In this document: positions 28,660-40,161 of the stretch, piece by piece | Numbering within the stretch: the stretch's first letter is position 1 | How the letters are laid out: every line of letters starts with the position of its first letter | From: Agriotes lineatus | Lineage: Eukaryota > Arthropoda > Insecta > Coleoptera > Elateridae | DNA length: 64,000 bases | Assembly (NCBI GenBank): GCA_940337035.1 | Contig: CALNHX010002311.1 | Location: 120,136-184,135 of the forward strand | Direction of reading: 5' to 3' | Position numbers and translations under genes: made by a program | Notes under the pieces: model-generated | What the model saw: the letters and a program-made list of their open reading frames with translations, nothing else | Databases searched by the model: none | Told to the model about the DNA's origin: nothing

Positions 28660-30065
28660 TTTTTTTTATTTTTTAAAATATTTTCAGTTATTCGTTACAA
28701 AAAACATTGTACCTAACTCCTTCGGGAAGAATTTTCCCGAATTCGCACTACATGCAGCACGACCTGCAGCTTATTTTGTACCTGTATCGATTTCCTTTCG
28801 TTTGCGCGATGCCCTTTCTGACCCGTGCTATCTCTTATCGCAGGCCGTTGTGGTGCGGGCTTTCTTTAGGAAACGGATTTTCGTCCGAGGCACTTGCTGT
28901 TCTCACTTGAGTCCGCCGTCACCGGCGCGGCTGAGGTTTGATTTTAATTAAGTCAAATTACGTGCGCTCAACCAATTTCTATGAGCTTTGTGTTTCTAAG
29001 GGCTGATTATGATCAGGCACGATGGCGTTTTTCTGTTTTGTTATTCCCATAGTAATTACATGTTTTTCTTAGCTCTTTATTAACAGTTTTATCCACGAGT
29101 TTATCTCGGAGGCCAAGTTATTAGCCTAATCGCATTTTCGACACTTGCTGACATTCTGCGTATTTGCTGCCATTTGAGGGTGCTTCCGCTGCAATTACCG
29201 GGCATCCACGGCGATTTCGTCCAGTGTGTGTAGCAGTTCACGACCAGCTTATGTTAAACCGCAAGGTGTAGCAACCCCCGCTTGGCGTTTGCCTGTTAGC
29301 AGTTTGTGAGCGTTGGAGAAGCGAGGTTATCCCGGGATTTATCTTATCTTCAATACCAGGAATTTAAAACTGTGTATTTTAAACCCGTCAATATTTAAAA
29401 TTTAAATTCATACGTTCCACAATTATTAGCATGTAATGTTCAAATTCTTACATTCACCTGTTTTAATATTTAAATTCTTATGCCTATATTTGATTATGCT
29501 CATTATTTAAAGCTGCAATTTTGATGTGTATTGACCCGCTGTAAAAGGTACAGTTACGCTTTTTTATTTCAATAGCCTAAACAGAAGGAATTATTAAATG
29601 AATGAGGTATGCATATCCCATGAATAATTTGAATTTACAGTTATTAGAATAACCTGAAAGGAGTTTTTTTTTTATTTTATGCGCGTCGCAACCTTCAGTT
29701 AACGTACACAACTTTGTTATCACATTATTTGCATTTTAATTATCCTGATTATTTATTACTGACACTTCAAGACTTTTCTATTATTTATTAATTAAACGTT
29801 AGTCACTTGCAGTTTATTTCCTCTTATTATTTGAAATTTTTTGATTTCTGGCGCCGATTTCCTTTCCTTTTTGAAGACATTATAGGGTACACAGCTGATG
29901 ATTTGAACCTACGACACAAGGCCGCCGAAATTTGAGTTAGCTAGGGCCATCGCGGTAAGTAAAGAGTTTTCAGAGCTGCCGTGGTGTATAAACTGTAGGG
30001 GGGTTGATCTGCGATTTTTACTACCATCGATCAATTTTATTGATTAACGCAGGTCGGCTTCTTTA
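28660..30065 (+). repeat. LTR plus leader-like block, copy A
   Basis: Homologous in inverted orientation to 33,965-35,000. Shared landmarks: CATCCACGGCG, the run ATAGCCTGAACAG-like, TGCGATTTTTACTACCAT, and TTTCTGGCGCC at 29,846, which would suit an LTR end followed by a primer-binding site starting TGGCGCC. About 100 bp on lies a conserved 5' splice-site-like CGCGGTAAGT in both copies. Reading it as an LTR with 5' leader of an errantivirus-like Gypsy element is an inference; no gag follows. Confidence 0.4.
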
Positions 30066-30440
30066 TTGTTTCACAATATTCTTCTTGCTTGGATTTTAGT
30101 AATCGTTCCATTTTCACATTTGTATAATAGTACGGAAACAGCCATAACCTTATAAAACTTAAGACGTATTTCTCTCCTGGTGTTTTTTAGATATCTTTTT
30201 ATTGTTCCACACATGTAGTTGAATTTCGCTGTTGATGCCTCTTTGTTCTCCATATCTAATTTTGTATCCTAGATTACTGAAGCAATTGACTCATGCAATT
30301 GGCGTATCATCAATAAATAATTTTCGCTCAAAAGTGATCTTGGTCTTTAAAAGCTATCACCTTAGTCTTTGGAGTAGAGACTTCTAAATTATATGTTTTT
30401 GATGTTTTGTATAGTTTATCAGAAGAACGGATGCGTTCTA
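30066..30440 (-). pseudogene. RTE-like LINE fragment (RT C-terminal region), minus strand
   Basis: The minus-strand frame at 30,253-30,071 encodes NKEASTAKFNYMCGTIKRYL then LKFYKVMAVSVLLYKCE, the post-RT region that in RTE-type LINEs reads CGTIKRTL...KFYKVMAVPVLLYGSE. Short and 5'-incomplete. Confidence 0.6.
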
Positions 30441-30539
30441 AATGTTTTGCTGGCGTAGAATGTTACAGATCGCATGTTCTGCGCATAGAACCAGGCGTCG
30501 GTTTTAGAGAAAACAAAGCCAAACAAACGCCTCTCAAAC

Positions 30540-30800
30540 ATCGTTTGCACTAAGATACTTTAATTCTTGGGCCATATTATTAGTAGAACTGATAACCTAG
30601 AGAAAATTATTGTTCAAGGAAAACCACATGGCAAAAGACGGACAGGCAGATCCTCTAAACGATGGCTTGATATCACGCGGGCAGTATTAGACGAACCACC
30701 TTCAGTTTCCATGGGTTCAAATGCTGAATGCGGAATGTACCACAACACTACAATCATGACGTAATGATGAGAGAAAAATATAGTTTATGTATGTTTATGT
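30540..30800 (+). pseudogene. RTE-like LINE 3' end fragment, plus strand
   Basis: Encodes LGHIISRTDNLEKIIVQGK then KRRTGRSSKRWLDI, the conserved GH(V/I)xRM...GKRxRGRPxxRW tail of RTE-type LINE proteins. Lies head to head with the fragment at 30,066-30,440; together they could be one insertion inverted at its 5' end. Confidence 0.6.
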
Positions 30801-30849
30801 ATTGCTCAATTATCATTCGAAATAGTTAAAGTAATTAGCATTTTTTTTA

Positions 30850-33443
30850 GTTTTTTAATTACTGATCCTACGCGTATAACACGAAACAGTGAAACTCTAT
30901 TAGATGTGATTATTATTAGTAACAATGAAATTATTACTGATTCTGGGGTGAGACATAAACTCGCTGATCATGAACTAATATTTTGTAATTTAAATATCAA
31001 ATCGCTTTCCGCTTTACCTACTTCCAAAACAATTCGAAGCTTTCGTAATTTTAATGTAAATTTATTCCAAGACGATATCCGCAGAATACCATGGCAACGA
31101 ATATTTGCTATCAATAATATAAATGAAAAAGTTGAATTTTTAAATACTAACCTAATTAATACACTTGATTTACACGCTCCATCTAAAACAATAAACGTTA
31201 GTAAACCTAGCCTTCCGTGGCTCACAGGTACCATTCGAGTTGAAATGAAACGTAGAGACCAAGCCTTAGCTAAATATCGCAAAACTAAGTCTTGTAGAAA
31301 ATGGGAGTATTATAAATCGTTACGTAATCATGTTAATCATATGCTTAAAACAGAGAAAAAGGCATATTTTCAGTTTTCTGCTAAAAATTGTAGTTCTAAA
31401 GAAATGTGGAATAAACTAAGAAATCTAAGCGTTGGCACAAAACCAAAAATTGGAATTCCACCACATTTAGCTAATTCTAATGCAATAAATAACTTTTATT
31501 TAAACTCTATTCCCGATACTGCCAGTATCGATTCTGGTACGACAATGCAGTTTTATAAAACTAATAAATTCCTTTCAAGTGAAATTGAATTTAAATTTAA
31601 AGTAGTGGATACTGAAAGTGTACTTAAAATTATTAATGATGTTAAAAGCAATGCTACTGGCCATGAGGGCCTAAATATTGAAATTATAAAACTATGCCTA
31701 CCTATACTGCTCTCGTACTTGACTCATGTGGTTAATTATGCGTTGCTTACAAATACTTTTCCTGACAGTTGGAAGAAGGCGGTAGTGTTGCCATTACCTA
31801 AAACATCAAATCCGGAAGAATTTAAAGATCTTAGGCCAATTAGTATACTGCCTGTTATGTCAAAGGTTCTAGAAAAAGTAATGAATTCGCAACTGCGGGA
31901 ATATCTGAATGAAAACAAAATACTACCAGACATTCAATCTGGTTTCAGGCCTAACCGAAGTTGTTTGACAGCCTTGCTATATATCGTAGATGAATTGTTG
32001 ACTGCTTCTGATCAAGGCAAAGTGTCGATCCTCACACTACTTGATTATAGTAACGCTTTCGATACAATTAATCACCAAATTTTGCTTTCCATTCTTCATT
32101 ACATTGGTTTGTCTACTTCTGCTGTCTCGTTATTAAAAAGTTACCTAACAGGGCGTATGCAATGTGTGAAAACTTTTGGCAATGCATCCGACTTCTTACC
32201 AGTTGTAAAAGGAGTTCCTCAAGGATCTATTTTAGGACCCTTAATGTTTATAATATATACATCAAATTTTTGGAAATCTATTAAGACCTGCAAAATAAAA
32301 ATGTTTGCAGACGATTCGCAACTGCTACATTCGTTTACTCCTGATAATTATAAAGAAAGTGTAAGTGATATTAACAAAGACCTCAATGCAATAAGCCTGG
32401 TATCACGTCAGCACTCTCTAATTATTAATCCTCAAAAATCGGTTGTACTTTTGTTTGGGAAAAAAGATGTTGTTTCATTTTTATCTGATAAAATTAGCGT
32501 GACGATTGATGATATTCCTATTCCCATTAAGCAAGAAGCTAAGAACTTAGGTCTCATCATGGACAATACGTTCAGATATGAAAAACATGTCAATAACTCT
32601 ATTAAAAAAAGCGTTCAAGCTCTAAAGTTAATTTATCCTCACAGACACGATTTATCGACAGAAACTAAATCCTTGCTTTGTAACTCACTGGTTTTATCTA
32701 ATTTTTCCTACTGCAGCGAGATTTATGGTTCATCCATTACCCAGGATGTTGCTAATAAAATACAAAGAGTTCAAAATTCGTGTTTACGCTTAATATACGG
32801 AATAAAAAAATATGACCATATTTCTCACAAATTAACGGATTTGCGATGGTTAAATATGCAAAATAGGCGTCATTTACAATTTGCTACTCTTTGTCACAAA
32901 ATTGTTACAACAAAGCTGCCGGCTTACTTATATAATAAAATAACATATAGGACTGATGTTCATGCCATAAATTTAAGATTCAAAGGCATAATATCTCCAC
33001 CTTCACATAAAACGGCCTTATTTGAGCGTTCTTTTCAATACCAAATCTATAAAACCTACAATAATCTCCCTCCTACGTTTAAGCTACTTAATTTAATTAC
33101 TCTTAAAGTTAATATGCGTGACCATCTTTATAAATTGCAGATAAGAAAAAATTGTAAATAAAACATAACATTAATTAACAAAATTTTTGGACTACTAACA
33201 TAGCATAATCACAGAATCTTTTATTTTAGTTTTTTAATTATTTTTTTGTTTAAATGTTTCTTTTTACTTCAGATGTATATTAGCATTATTTTTTAAATTA
33301 TATATTCTCGATTACTCCAGGGTTTAATGGAAGATCAAAGGTGGTCATCTACCTATTTGAATTAAACCCTCGCGATTTCTCAATCGTATGATACTTCAGT
33401 TATTTCTTTTGTATATAGTTCTGTAACTATTGAGAAATAAATG

Positions 33444-33482
<39 letters not shown>
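30850..33482 (+). mobile_element. 5'-truncated CR1-type (Crack-like) LINE
   Basis: Begins within the endonuclease domain and ends in a 3' UTR plus an (ATT)n tail at 33,445-33,482, a typical CR1-clade 3' microsatellite. The remaining ORF is intact, so the copy is fairly young. No unambiguous target duplication was found. Confidence 0.85.
30858..33161 (+). CDS. CR1-type LINE ORF2 (endonuclease end and reverse transcriptase)
   Basis: Open for about 768 codons. The first residues (ITDPTRITRNSETLLDVI) are the end of the endonuclease domain, including the ADHELIFC 'xDH' motif near residue 35. The RT follows: KSNATGHEGL, LRPISILPVMSK, the palm Asp in LLDYSNAFDTINH, GVPQGSILGPLMF and KMFADDSQLL (the catalytic FADD). 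The tail has the YCSEIYGSS and LRWLNMQNRR thumb region typical of CR1 elements. No true start codon: the element is truncated at its 5' side, so this is not a working gene even though it has no internal stop. Confidence 0.9.
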   Translation: MTDPTRITRNSETLLDVIIISNNEIITDSGVRHKLADHELIFCNLNIKSLSALPTSKTIRSFRNFNVNLFQDDIRRIPWQRIFAINNINEKVEFLNTNLINTLDLHAPSKTINVSKPSLPWLTGTIRVEMKRRDQALAKYRKTKSCRKWEYYKSLRNHVNHMLKTEKKAYFQFSAKNCSSKEMWNKLRNLSVGTKPKIGIPPHLANSNAINNFYLNSIPDTASIDSGTTMQFYKTNKFLSSEIEFKFKVVDTESVLKIINDVKSNATGHEGLNIEIIKLCLPILLSYLTHVVNYALLTNTFPDSWKKAVVLPLPKTSNPEEFKDLRPISILPVMSKVLEKVMNSQLREYLNENKILPDIQSGFRPNRSCLTALLYIVDELLTASDQGKVSILTLLDYSNAFDTINHQILLSILHYIGLSTSAVSLLKSYLTGRMQCVKTFGNASDFLPVVKGVPQGSILGPLMFIIYTSNFWKSIKTCKIKMFADDSQLLHSFTPDNYKESVSDINKDLNAISLVSRQHSLIINPQKSVVLLFGKKDVVSFLSDKISVTIDDIPIPIKQEAKNLGLIMDNTFRYEKHVNNSIKKSVQALKLIYPHRHDLSTETKSLLCNSLVLSNFSYCSEIYGSSITQDVANKIQRVQNSCLRLIYGIKKYDHISHKLTDLRWLNMQNRRHLQFATLCHKIVTTKLPAYLYNKITYRTDVHAINLRFKGIISPPSHKTALFERSFQYQIYKTYNNLPPTFKLLNLITLKVNMRDHLYKLQIRKNCK

Positions 33483-33484
<2 letters not shown>

Positions 33485-33964
33485 CCAACCATATAATGTT
33501 ACGTACCGCATACTTAATGAAGTATATTTATTCTAATAATGTAATAACATTTTTATATTTCAGAGTACATAAAATAACATGTTATGTCCTGCAAAAATCA
33601 CATATGAATTTGAGGCTTGTATTGTAAGTGTACGTAGTACTTTGAACAATGTTTAATAGTAAAAATTCTTAAGAACCGAAAGCTTAAACTCCTTATTTGG
33701 GATGTTTTATGTACCGTTAACGTGAACTGAGTTATCGCAAAAGAATGAAACGCACCTTTTTTTAAGATGGCGGAAATAGCACATAGGAAATCTTGGTCGA
33801 CAACTTGAAGTTAAGCTTTGCTGGGCGTCCCTAACACCCCAAAAAAGGAATTTCAAATTTCGGTTCACTTTCAAGCAAAAATGACATAGTGAGTGGACTA
33901 TTATGCACCCGAATAAATATAAAGCCAACGCAAAAAGCAATTTCAGTAACCTTAAACGAACCTA
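33483..33964. other. Intergenic, no recognised feature
   Basis: AT-rich; nothing supported. Confidence 0.3.
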
Positions 33965-35000
33965 TATCAACATGTTACGATAAAGAAGCTGACCTGCGAT
34001 TAATTAGATAAAATAATCAATGGTAGTAAAAATCGCAGATTAACCTCCTTAAAGTACGTACTACACGGAAGCTCTAAAAATTTTCACTTACCGCGCAGAC
34101 TGAACTAACTCAAATTCGGCGTTATGGATGTGAGTTCAAACCACCAGCAGTGTACCCTGCAAAGTCTTCAAAAAAGATATGGGCGCCAGAAATCAGATGA
34201 TTTCGAATAATATAATTAACTACAAGTGACTAGCATTTATTTATTAACTACTAAATAATCTTCTAGTCTATAATGGTAATTCAATATTAAATAATTAAAA
34301 TAATTTGATCATAAATAATGTAATAATAATAGAAATGTGGAAATTAATTGAAGGTTGCAACACGCACCAAGATCAAGAACCCCTTTTGGGTTATTAAATT
34401 AATTGTAACCACAAGGAGCATCGAGTGGTATGCATATCGCTGTCATTTAAAAAAACCTTTCTGTTCAGGCTATTGAAAGCAAAAAAAAACGTGAATGCTC
34501 CTTTTACAAAGGTTTAATTACACATAAAAATTGTAGCTTTAAATATTAATCGTAATTAAATAGACGCATTTAAGCTTCAAGTATTACAAATAATTGAATG
34601 TATGAGTTTGAACTTTACATGTTAGTAATAATGAAAAGTACAAATTTAAACTTTAAATATTGATAATAATAATGGAATGTACGAATTTAAATTTCAAATT
34701 TCGGTGATAATTAAATATATAAGGTTTAATCCTGGAATAGCCAGCCCGAATCTTCTTGAAAGCAGGGAGTCCGTCCACTTTTAGTGTAGTATTTACCACA
34801 AAAGTAGCACTAACCTCCAACGCCCATAAGTTGCTGTTAAACAAATGCTGGCCGGGAGCTGCTATACCCGGTGCTTAAAAGCGCCGTGGATGCGTCAGTA
34901 ATTGAAGCGAAGCCATTCCCAAACTGCAGGAGCTAGGTAGGACGTTAGCAGGTATTGAAAATTAAATCAGGACAGCAACCTTGCTTTCAAGATTAAATTC
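33965..35000 (-). repeat. LTR plus leader-like block, copy B (inverted)
   Basis: Reverse-complement homologue of copy A. It includes TTTCTGGCGCC (complement near 34,190), CGCGGTAAGT and the TGCGATTTTTACTACCATTG segment. The two copies are clearly diverged, so this is not a recent duplication. Confidence 0.4.
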
Positions 35001-35326
35001 TTGGGTAAAACTGTCAATTAAGAGCAAGAGCTAAATCTCAATCGTATCTAAATCAAAACTATCAGCCCTTCAAAATTAATCGTCGTGGCGTAGTAAAGCA
35101 CGAACGGGATCTTTTTAGAAGCAAGTCGCTTCGTCGAGGTGCAGGAAAATAATGCCAGCGCATTCGGCCAACTAACGAAGACAGCTGGACGCTGCGACCT
35201 CGCGATAAGCGCGTGGAAGTTTTTGGGTTTTCCAGATATTGGCACGAATTGAGCGAACTGGTAAATTGAAATACGAGCTGATTATTATGCGAAGACAATA
35301 TACAGGCTGGTCCTGAAATAATTGGT
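35001..35326. other. Unassigned sequence before Gypsy pol
   Basis: Open stretches on the minus strand (35,048-35,298) have no recognisable domain. It might include decayed gag or leader of the Gypsy element that follows; unsupported. Confidence 0.25.
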
Positions 35327-35940
35327 ATGTGGAGAAAACATTCTAGCGAAGCCGAAAAATGGTTTCAAACAATTCGCTTTGAACTATCCTTATATGAAAT
35401 TTATAAATTCGAATCATTCACTAATCCTTGCGAAACAACCAATCCCCAAATTGACAAAAGTACCATAAAAGACCTAATACGTACCGATCACTTGAATCAA
35501 GAAGAAAAAAATGCTATTATAAATCTTTGTAACCATTTCAGCACATTTTTCTTAAACCAGGCGATACATTTACTTTTACCTCTAAAATTAAGCACTCGGT
35601 AAAAACCACAGACGAAATACCGGTACACATCAAGTCATATAGATATCCATACGTGCATAAACAAGAAGTGCAACGACAAATCCAAGAAATGTTAGAAAAA
35701 GGAATCATCAGGTCATCTTATAGTCCGTGGTCGTCTCCTATTTGAATATTCCCGAAAAAATGGACGCATCGGGAAAACAAAAAGAATAATGAAGATTAGT
35801 CGTGGACTATCGCAAAATTAACTAAAAAACAATTGACGATAGGTATCCCCTTCCTAATATTAATGATATTCTGGATAAATTAGGTAGAGCTCAATATTTT
35901 AGCACGTTTGATTTAGCTAGCGGGTTTCACCAGATAGAAA
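35327..35940 (+). pseudogene. Gypsy RT, N-terminal part
   Basis: Encodes IRTDHLNQEEKNAIINLC, then in a shifted frame the IPVHIKSYRYP and MLEKGIIRSSYSPWSSP motifs, LVVDYRKL-type strand (damaged) and FSTFDLASGFHQIEM, the first catalytic Asp region of Gypsy RTs. Interrupted right after IEM by the block at 35,941. Confidence 0.85.
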
Positions 35941-37268
35941 TGAGTAAATGTTCTATTGTAACGCTTGCCTTGTTCAAATTTTTAAAACAGACATTAAATA
36001 ATGTATTTAAATTTGCACTTTGCCCCTTCAAGCATTATCGCTTCTTGCCGACGTCCGAGGGAGAGATAAGCAGACGCCAGTTCAGCCTGCGCCGAAAATT
36101 ACAAACAAACAATCCGCGCGTCGCTCGCCCCCACTAGAGGATGGCCGTGGTGGCGGCCTCGATAACACGACGCGAAGCATATAAAAGTAAGCACGGAGCT
36201 CATTTTAGAGAATTCTTCCCTCACACTTTGAAATCCTACATCCTGAATTTACCTGTAGTAGTCGAACCGAAGACTCCAATCTAGGAGGCCGTGTTTCTAG
36301 CTAAAACCCGAACAAATCCCTGTCCTGAAAGCCAGTTCCTGGAGGCGACGACTTCACCGAGGACCGCTTCACTGGTTTGCCCTGTCAATATTATAACCTG
36401 AAGCCAGCCTAAATTTTAGCCCAAGCTCCGTCAACAATTATTTTGTAACAATTTCCAGGAAGACATGTTGGAGGCGAAGACTCGTTCGCGAGGCCGTTTC
36501 GCATGCTCCTCGTAATAATTAAGCCAGCTACACAGCTTAATTATACCCGCCCTGGCCGTGTCAGATTACATTTTATTGAGGCCCGTCACATCGCTAATCT
36601 TAGAGGCCGTTTAAATTTGTTCTAAATATTTGTTGACTACAGAGGTTTACTCACCAATCAACCAAGTTCCTACAGCTTCCCCGGAGGGCAAGCGCTGTGG
36701 GGCCGAGCCCTAGCTGAAATCCACCGTCGACTTCTCATTCTATAACACCCCGCATTAACACAACACCCACTGCACAGGGGGGTTTGCCGAATCTCCCGCA
36801 CGACCCGGTGTTGTAAGTAAATAACCCTGACATAGCCGAATTAACCTATATTTGCAGTTACACGTGCCTTTGACATTGTGACCGAGATTCAAGTTTAACG
36901 ATTGGTATCCCTGGGACTAATTTCGACGGCTCAACAACGCGGCCAGTGGCGTCCCGCCGATCTACCAAGGCTCAAACTGTAGGGACTCCAAACGCACGGA
37001 TGTATGACGGGTTGCAGTGACGCTAGGTTTTCGCAACAGGACGTCTCGTATAACTACCAATTTTATTGTGAAATACATTTTATTTTGTTCTATTGGATAA
37101 TGCCTATGTTTGTAAATAGATTTTGAACTATAATTAAACTGTCTAAAATTATCCTGGTGTTTGTTTGCTGGTCTCATAGTGTATATCTGACTGAACCAAA
37201 TTAACTCCGACTGAGAGAGCTACCCGATGGTGATTAATTAATTCATTAACCCTTATTAGCAGAAGGGT
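35941..37268 (+). mobile_element. LTR-like insertion, about 1.33 kb (probable solo LTR)
   Basis: Sits exactly between two adjacent pieces of Gypsy RT. GAAAT flanks both sides (35,936-35,940 and 37,269-37,273) as a candidate 5-bp target duplication. It is non-coding, has a TATA box in CATATAAAAG at about 36,178 with GC-richer sequence following, and AT-rich ends; all fit a solo LTR, but TG...CA ends could not be shown. Confidence 0.5.
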
Positions 37269-37277
37269 GAAATATTA

Positions 37278-37451
37278 TACTATTAAAAAGACAGCGTTTA
37301 ACGTCAAAAATGGACATTTTGAATATTTAAGCGTCTCGTATGGCTTAAAAAACGCTCCTCGACTTTTCAGAGAGCGATGGACGAAGTTTTAAAAGATCTA
37401 CTATATAAAAGATGTACGGGTTATATGGACGACATAATTATTTTTAGTACA
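37278..37451 (+). pseudogene. Gypsy RT, central part with YMDD
   Basis: Reads KKTAFNVKNGHFEYL, YGLKNAP, and after a frameshift GYMDDIIIFS, the catalytic motif. Cut off by the LINE insertion at about 37,452. Confidence 0.85.
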
Positions 37452-37461
37452 TGCTTGCAAC

Positions 37462-38157
37462 TTGACTTTGGCGACATGGAACATAAGATCACTGAACGAC
37501 AGAGACAATGAATTGATCGATGAATTTGAGAAAGCTAATCTGGATTTTCTCGCAATCACCGAAACCAAAAAGAAAGGAAAATATACAAAGGAGCTTACAA
37601 ACGGGCCCTTAATGATATCAAGTGAAGTTAATAACGATAAAAAGGCACAAGCAGGAGTTGGGTGCATCATAGGACGAAACCTCACCAAATATATATCCAT
37701 GTGGGATGCTATTTCCGAGAGAATGGTGAAAGTCGTGCTTAAACTAGATACCCAGAAGACAATAAGTATAATCGTACTTTACGGCCCAAATGAGGATGAA
37801 AAAATTGAAATTAAAGACACATTCTGGTACAACGTGTCGGAAGTAGTAGATAACCTGGAAGGCGACATCATCCTACTAGGTAATCTGAACGGAAGAGTAG
37901 GGAAGCAAGACGGAAGAACGGCGGATGCTATTGGATCGCACGGAGAAATAACCAGAAACAATAATGGTTATAAAATCATATACTTCTGCATTCAAAACAT
38001 GCTAGTAATGAATACCTTCTTCCGACATAAAGAAGTGCACAAATACACGAGAGAAATCAAAAGTAGAGATGAGAAGTCTATGTTAGATTATATAATAGTT
38101 AGCAAAAAACTTCGCCGAGATATTAATGACGTCAAAGTAAGAACAGGCCCTGAAATA
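37462..38157 (+). pseudogene. RTE LINE endonuclease domain
   Basis: Apurinic-type endonuclease motifs: LATWNIRSL at the start, LAITETKKKG (catalytic Glu), VLYGPNED, LLGNLNGRVG (expected Asp replaced by Asn) and DEKSMLDYIIVSKKL. The final SDH motif is on the other side of the mariner-like insertion (YSDHF at about 40,667), in the same frame if the insertion and one TA are discounted. Open but interrupted. Confidence 0.85.
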
Positions 38158-38664
38158 CAGGGTGTCTCAAAAAGAATGGGACACCGGTTAGTCAGAGATT
38201 CCCTAGGTTATAATAAATCGATTAAACCTAATATATCTTAGTACAAAGTCCCTCCAGTAAAAAGTTACAGGGCCTTGAAGTTCAATTTTTTATTTTTTAT
38301 TTTTTTGTTAATTTCCGCAAATGTAGAGATATCAATTTAAATTTTGGTATACTTGCTTATTATTATGTAATGCATTAATACAAAAATTTTCATCAACTAG
38401 ACTTGACTGTAAGAGGCACTTTACCTATCTTTGAAAACTTTTTAGCTCTAACTTCGTTATCTGTAATATTTTTTAAAATTTTAGGTTACTATTTTAAAGA
38501 GAATTAAAATACACAAAAATAATGTACTCTTAGTTCATAAGCGTAAAAGCAACCGTTTGCCTTAAAATGCCTATCAAAGGTTTTGGTTGTCATTAAGACG
38601 TGAAATTATCAAGTAGCCATGATCACAAAAACAATGGGTAATGGTTGTCATCTAGTAAACAACA

Positions 38665-39757
38665 GTGGTAAATCAGCTAATAACGTTGGTGACAAAAGCA
38701 TTTTCTTGCGTGCTTACGAAAATGCCGTGGTATAACGAATTCTCTAATGCTGAAATGAGAGATATGGTTTGCAGCTACGCTAATGAAGGTTTTTGTGGTC
38801 GTGCCGCGGCAAGGAGATACTTGCAGTTATATCCAAATAGAAGACAGCCAGATCACACACTTTTCAAAAACCTTTACGACCGATTAGGGGAAACTGGTTC
38901 ATTTCGACCAAAATTAATAACTGTAGACCAGGAAAATGAAATTTTAGCTCATGTGGCAGAAAATCCACGGATCGGTATACGTCATTTAGCTGGAGCTGCC
39001 ACGATAAGCGAAGATTCTGTCCACAGAATTTTACGAAAAGAGAAACTGTTTCCCTACCACTCTACTACTAACTAGATTGCAGTTTGCCCAGTTTCTTCTT
39101 AACAAGCATAATGCTGATCACATGTTTCTGAAGAAGGTGCTCTTTACCGACGAGGCTACTTTTACCCGCCGTGGAATTTTTAATTGGAGAAATAGCCATT
39201 CGTGGGAAATTGAAAATCCGCATTTATCAAGGGAGAAACATTTCCAAAATTAATTCTCTATCAATGTGTGGTGTGGTATCATCGGAAACTGTTTAGTAGT
39301 TCCTTTCGAACTTCCACCAAGGCTCAATGGCGATATGTATTTAAACTTTTTGGAAAATAATCTGGATGAACTCTTAGAAGACGTACCTTTGGATTTAAGA
39401 CAAAATTATTGGTTTCTACAGGATGGAGTACCACCACATTTTCAAAATGTAGTGCGTGACCATTTAAATCGACGTTTTCCACACCGCTGGATTGGTCGCG
39501 GCAGCGAATTTCCGTGGCCACCACGCAGTCCAGACCTTAACCCTTTTGATTTTTACCTATGGGGACACATGAAATCGATCGTTTATAAAGACCTGATTAA
39601 CACCCGTGACGAGTTGCAGCTAAAAATCCAGGAAGCTGCTAATATTATTAGAAATAATCAAGAATCAACTTTATTTCAAGTTAGACGATCTTTAATAATA
39701 CGTCTAAGAAAATGCATTGAGCTAAATGGTGCACATTTTGAAAATGCATTAAATTAA
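38665..39757 (+). pseudogene. mariner-related transposase
   Basis: The N-terminal part (likely start MPWYNEFSNAEM at 38,722) has a helix-turn-helix region with CGRAAARRYLQLYP and a second one around GIRHLAGAATISEDSVHRIL. After a stop/shift at about 39,070-39,260 (VLFTDEATFT holds the first catalytic Asp), the C-terminal part shows WFLQDGVPPHF (second Asp) and WPPRSPDLNPFDF (third, Asp), with about 36 residues between the last two. This is the insect family with an extended N-terminal HTH domain related to mariner. Broken by at least one frameshift and stop; not functional. Confidence 0.8.
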
Positions 39758-39933
39758 TTATTGTTCATCAATTTGTATTAAATAAAATACCAGATCTTGA
39801 CATCATTTGTTTTTGTGACAATGAGTACTTGATAATTGGACGCCTTATTGAAAACCCAAACCATTGATAGCAATTTTAAGGACAACGGTTGTTTTTTCGG
39901 ATATGAACTAAGAGTAAATTATTTTTGTGCTTT

Positions 39934-40161
39934 TTAATTCTCTTTCAGATAGAGGTTTTTGAAAAGCTTCTTATCTGGCTGTCTTCTATTTGGATATAAT
40001 TGCAAGTATCTCCTTGCCGCGGCACGACCACAAAAACCTTCATTAACGTAGCTGCAAACCATATCGCTCATTTCAGCATTAGAGTATTCGTTATGCCGCG
40101 GCATTTTCGTAAACACGCAAGAAAATGCTTTTGTCACCAACTTTACTAGCTGATGTACCAC
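39934..40161 (-). pseudogene. Inverted copy of the transposase N-terminus
   Basis: Encodes a close copy of residues 1 to about 70 of the transposase (MPRHNEYSNAEM, CGRAAARRYLQLYPNRR), ending at the duplicated-end junction near 39,950. It belongs to the extra right end of the element. Confidence 0.85.

Noticed and set aside
37462..38241. A host 'craniofacial development protein 2'-like gene
   Set aside because: That name is often attached to RTE endonuclease domains; here RT follows on the same strand, so it is a LINE.
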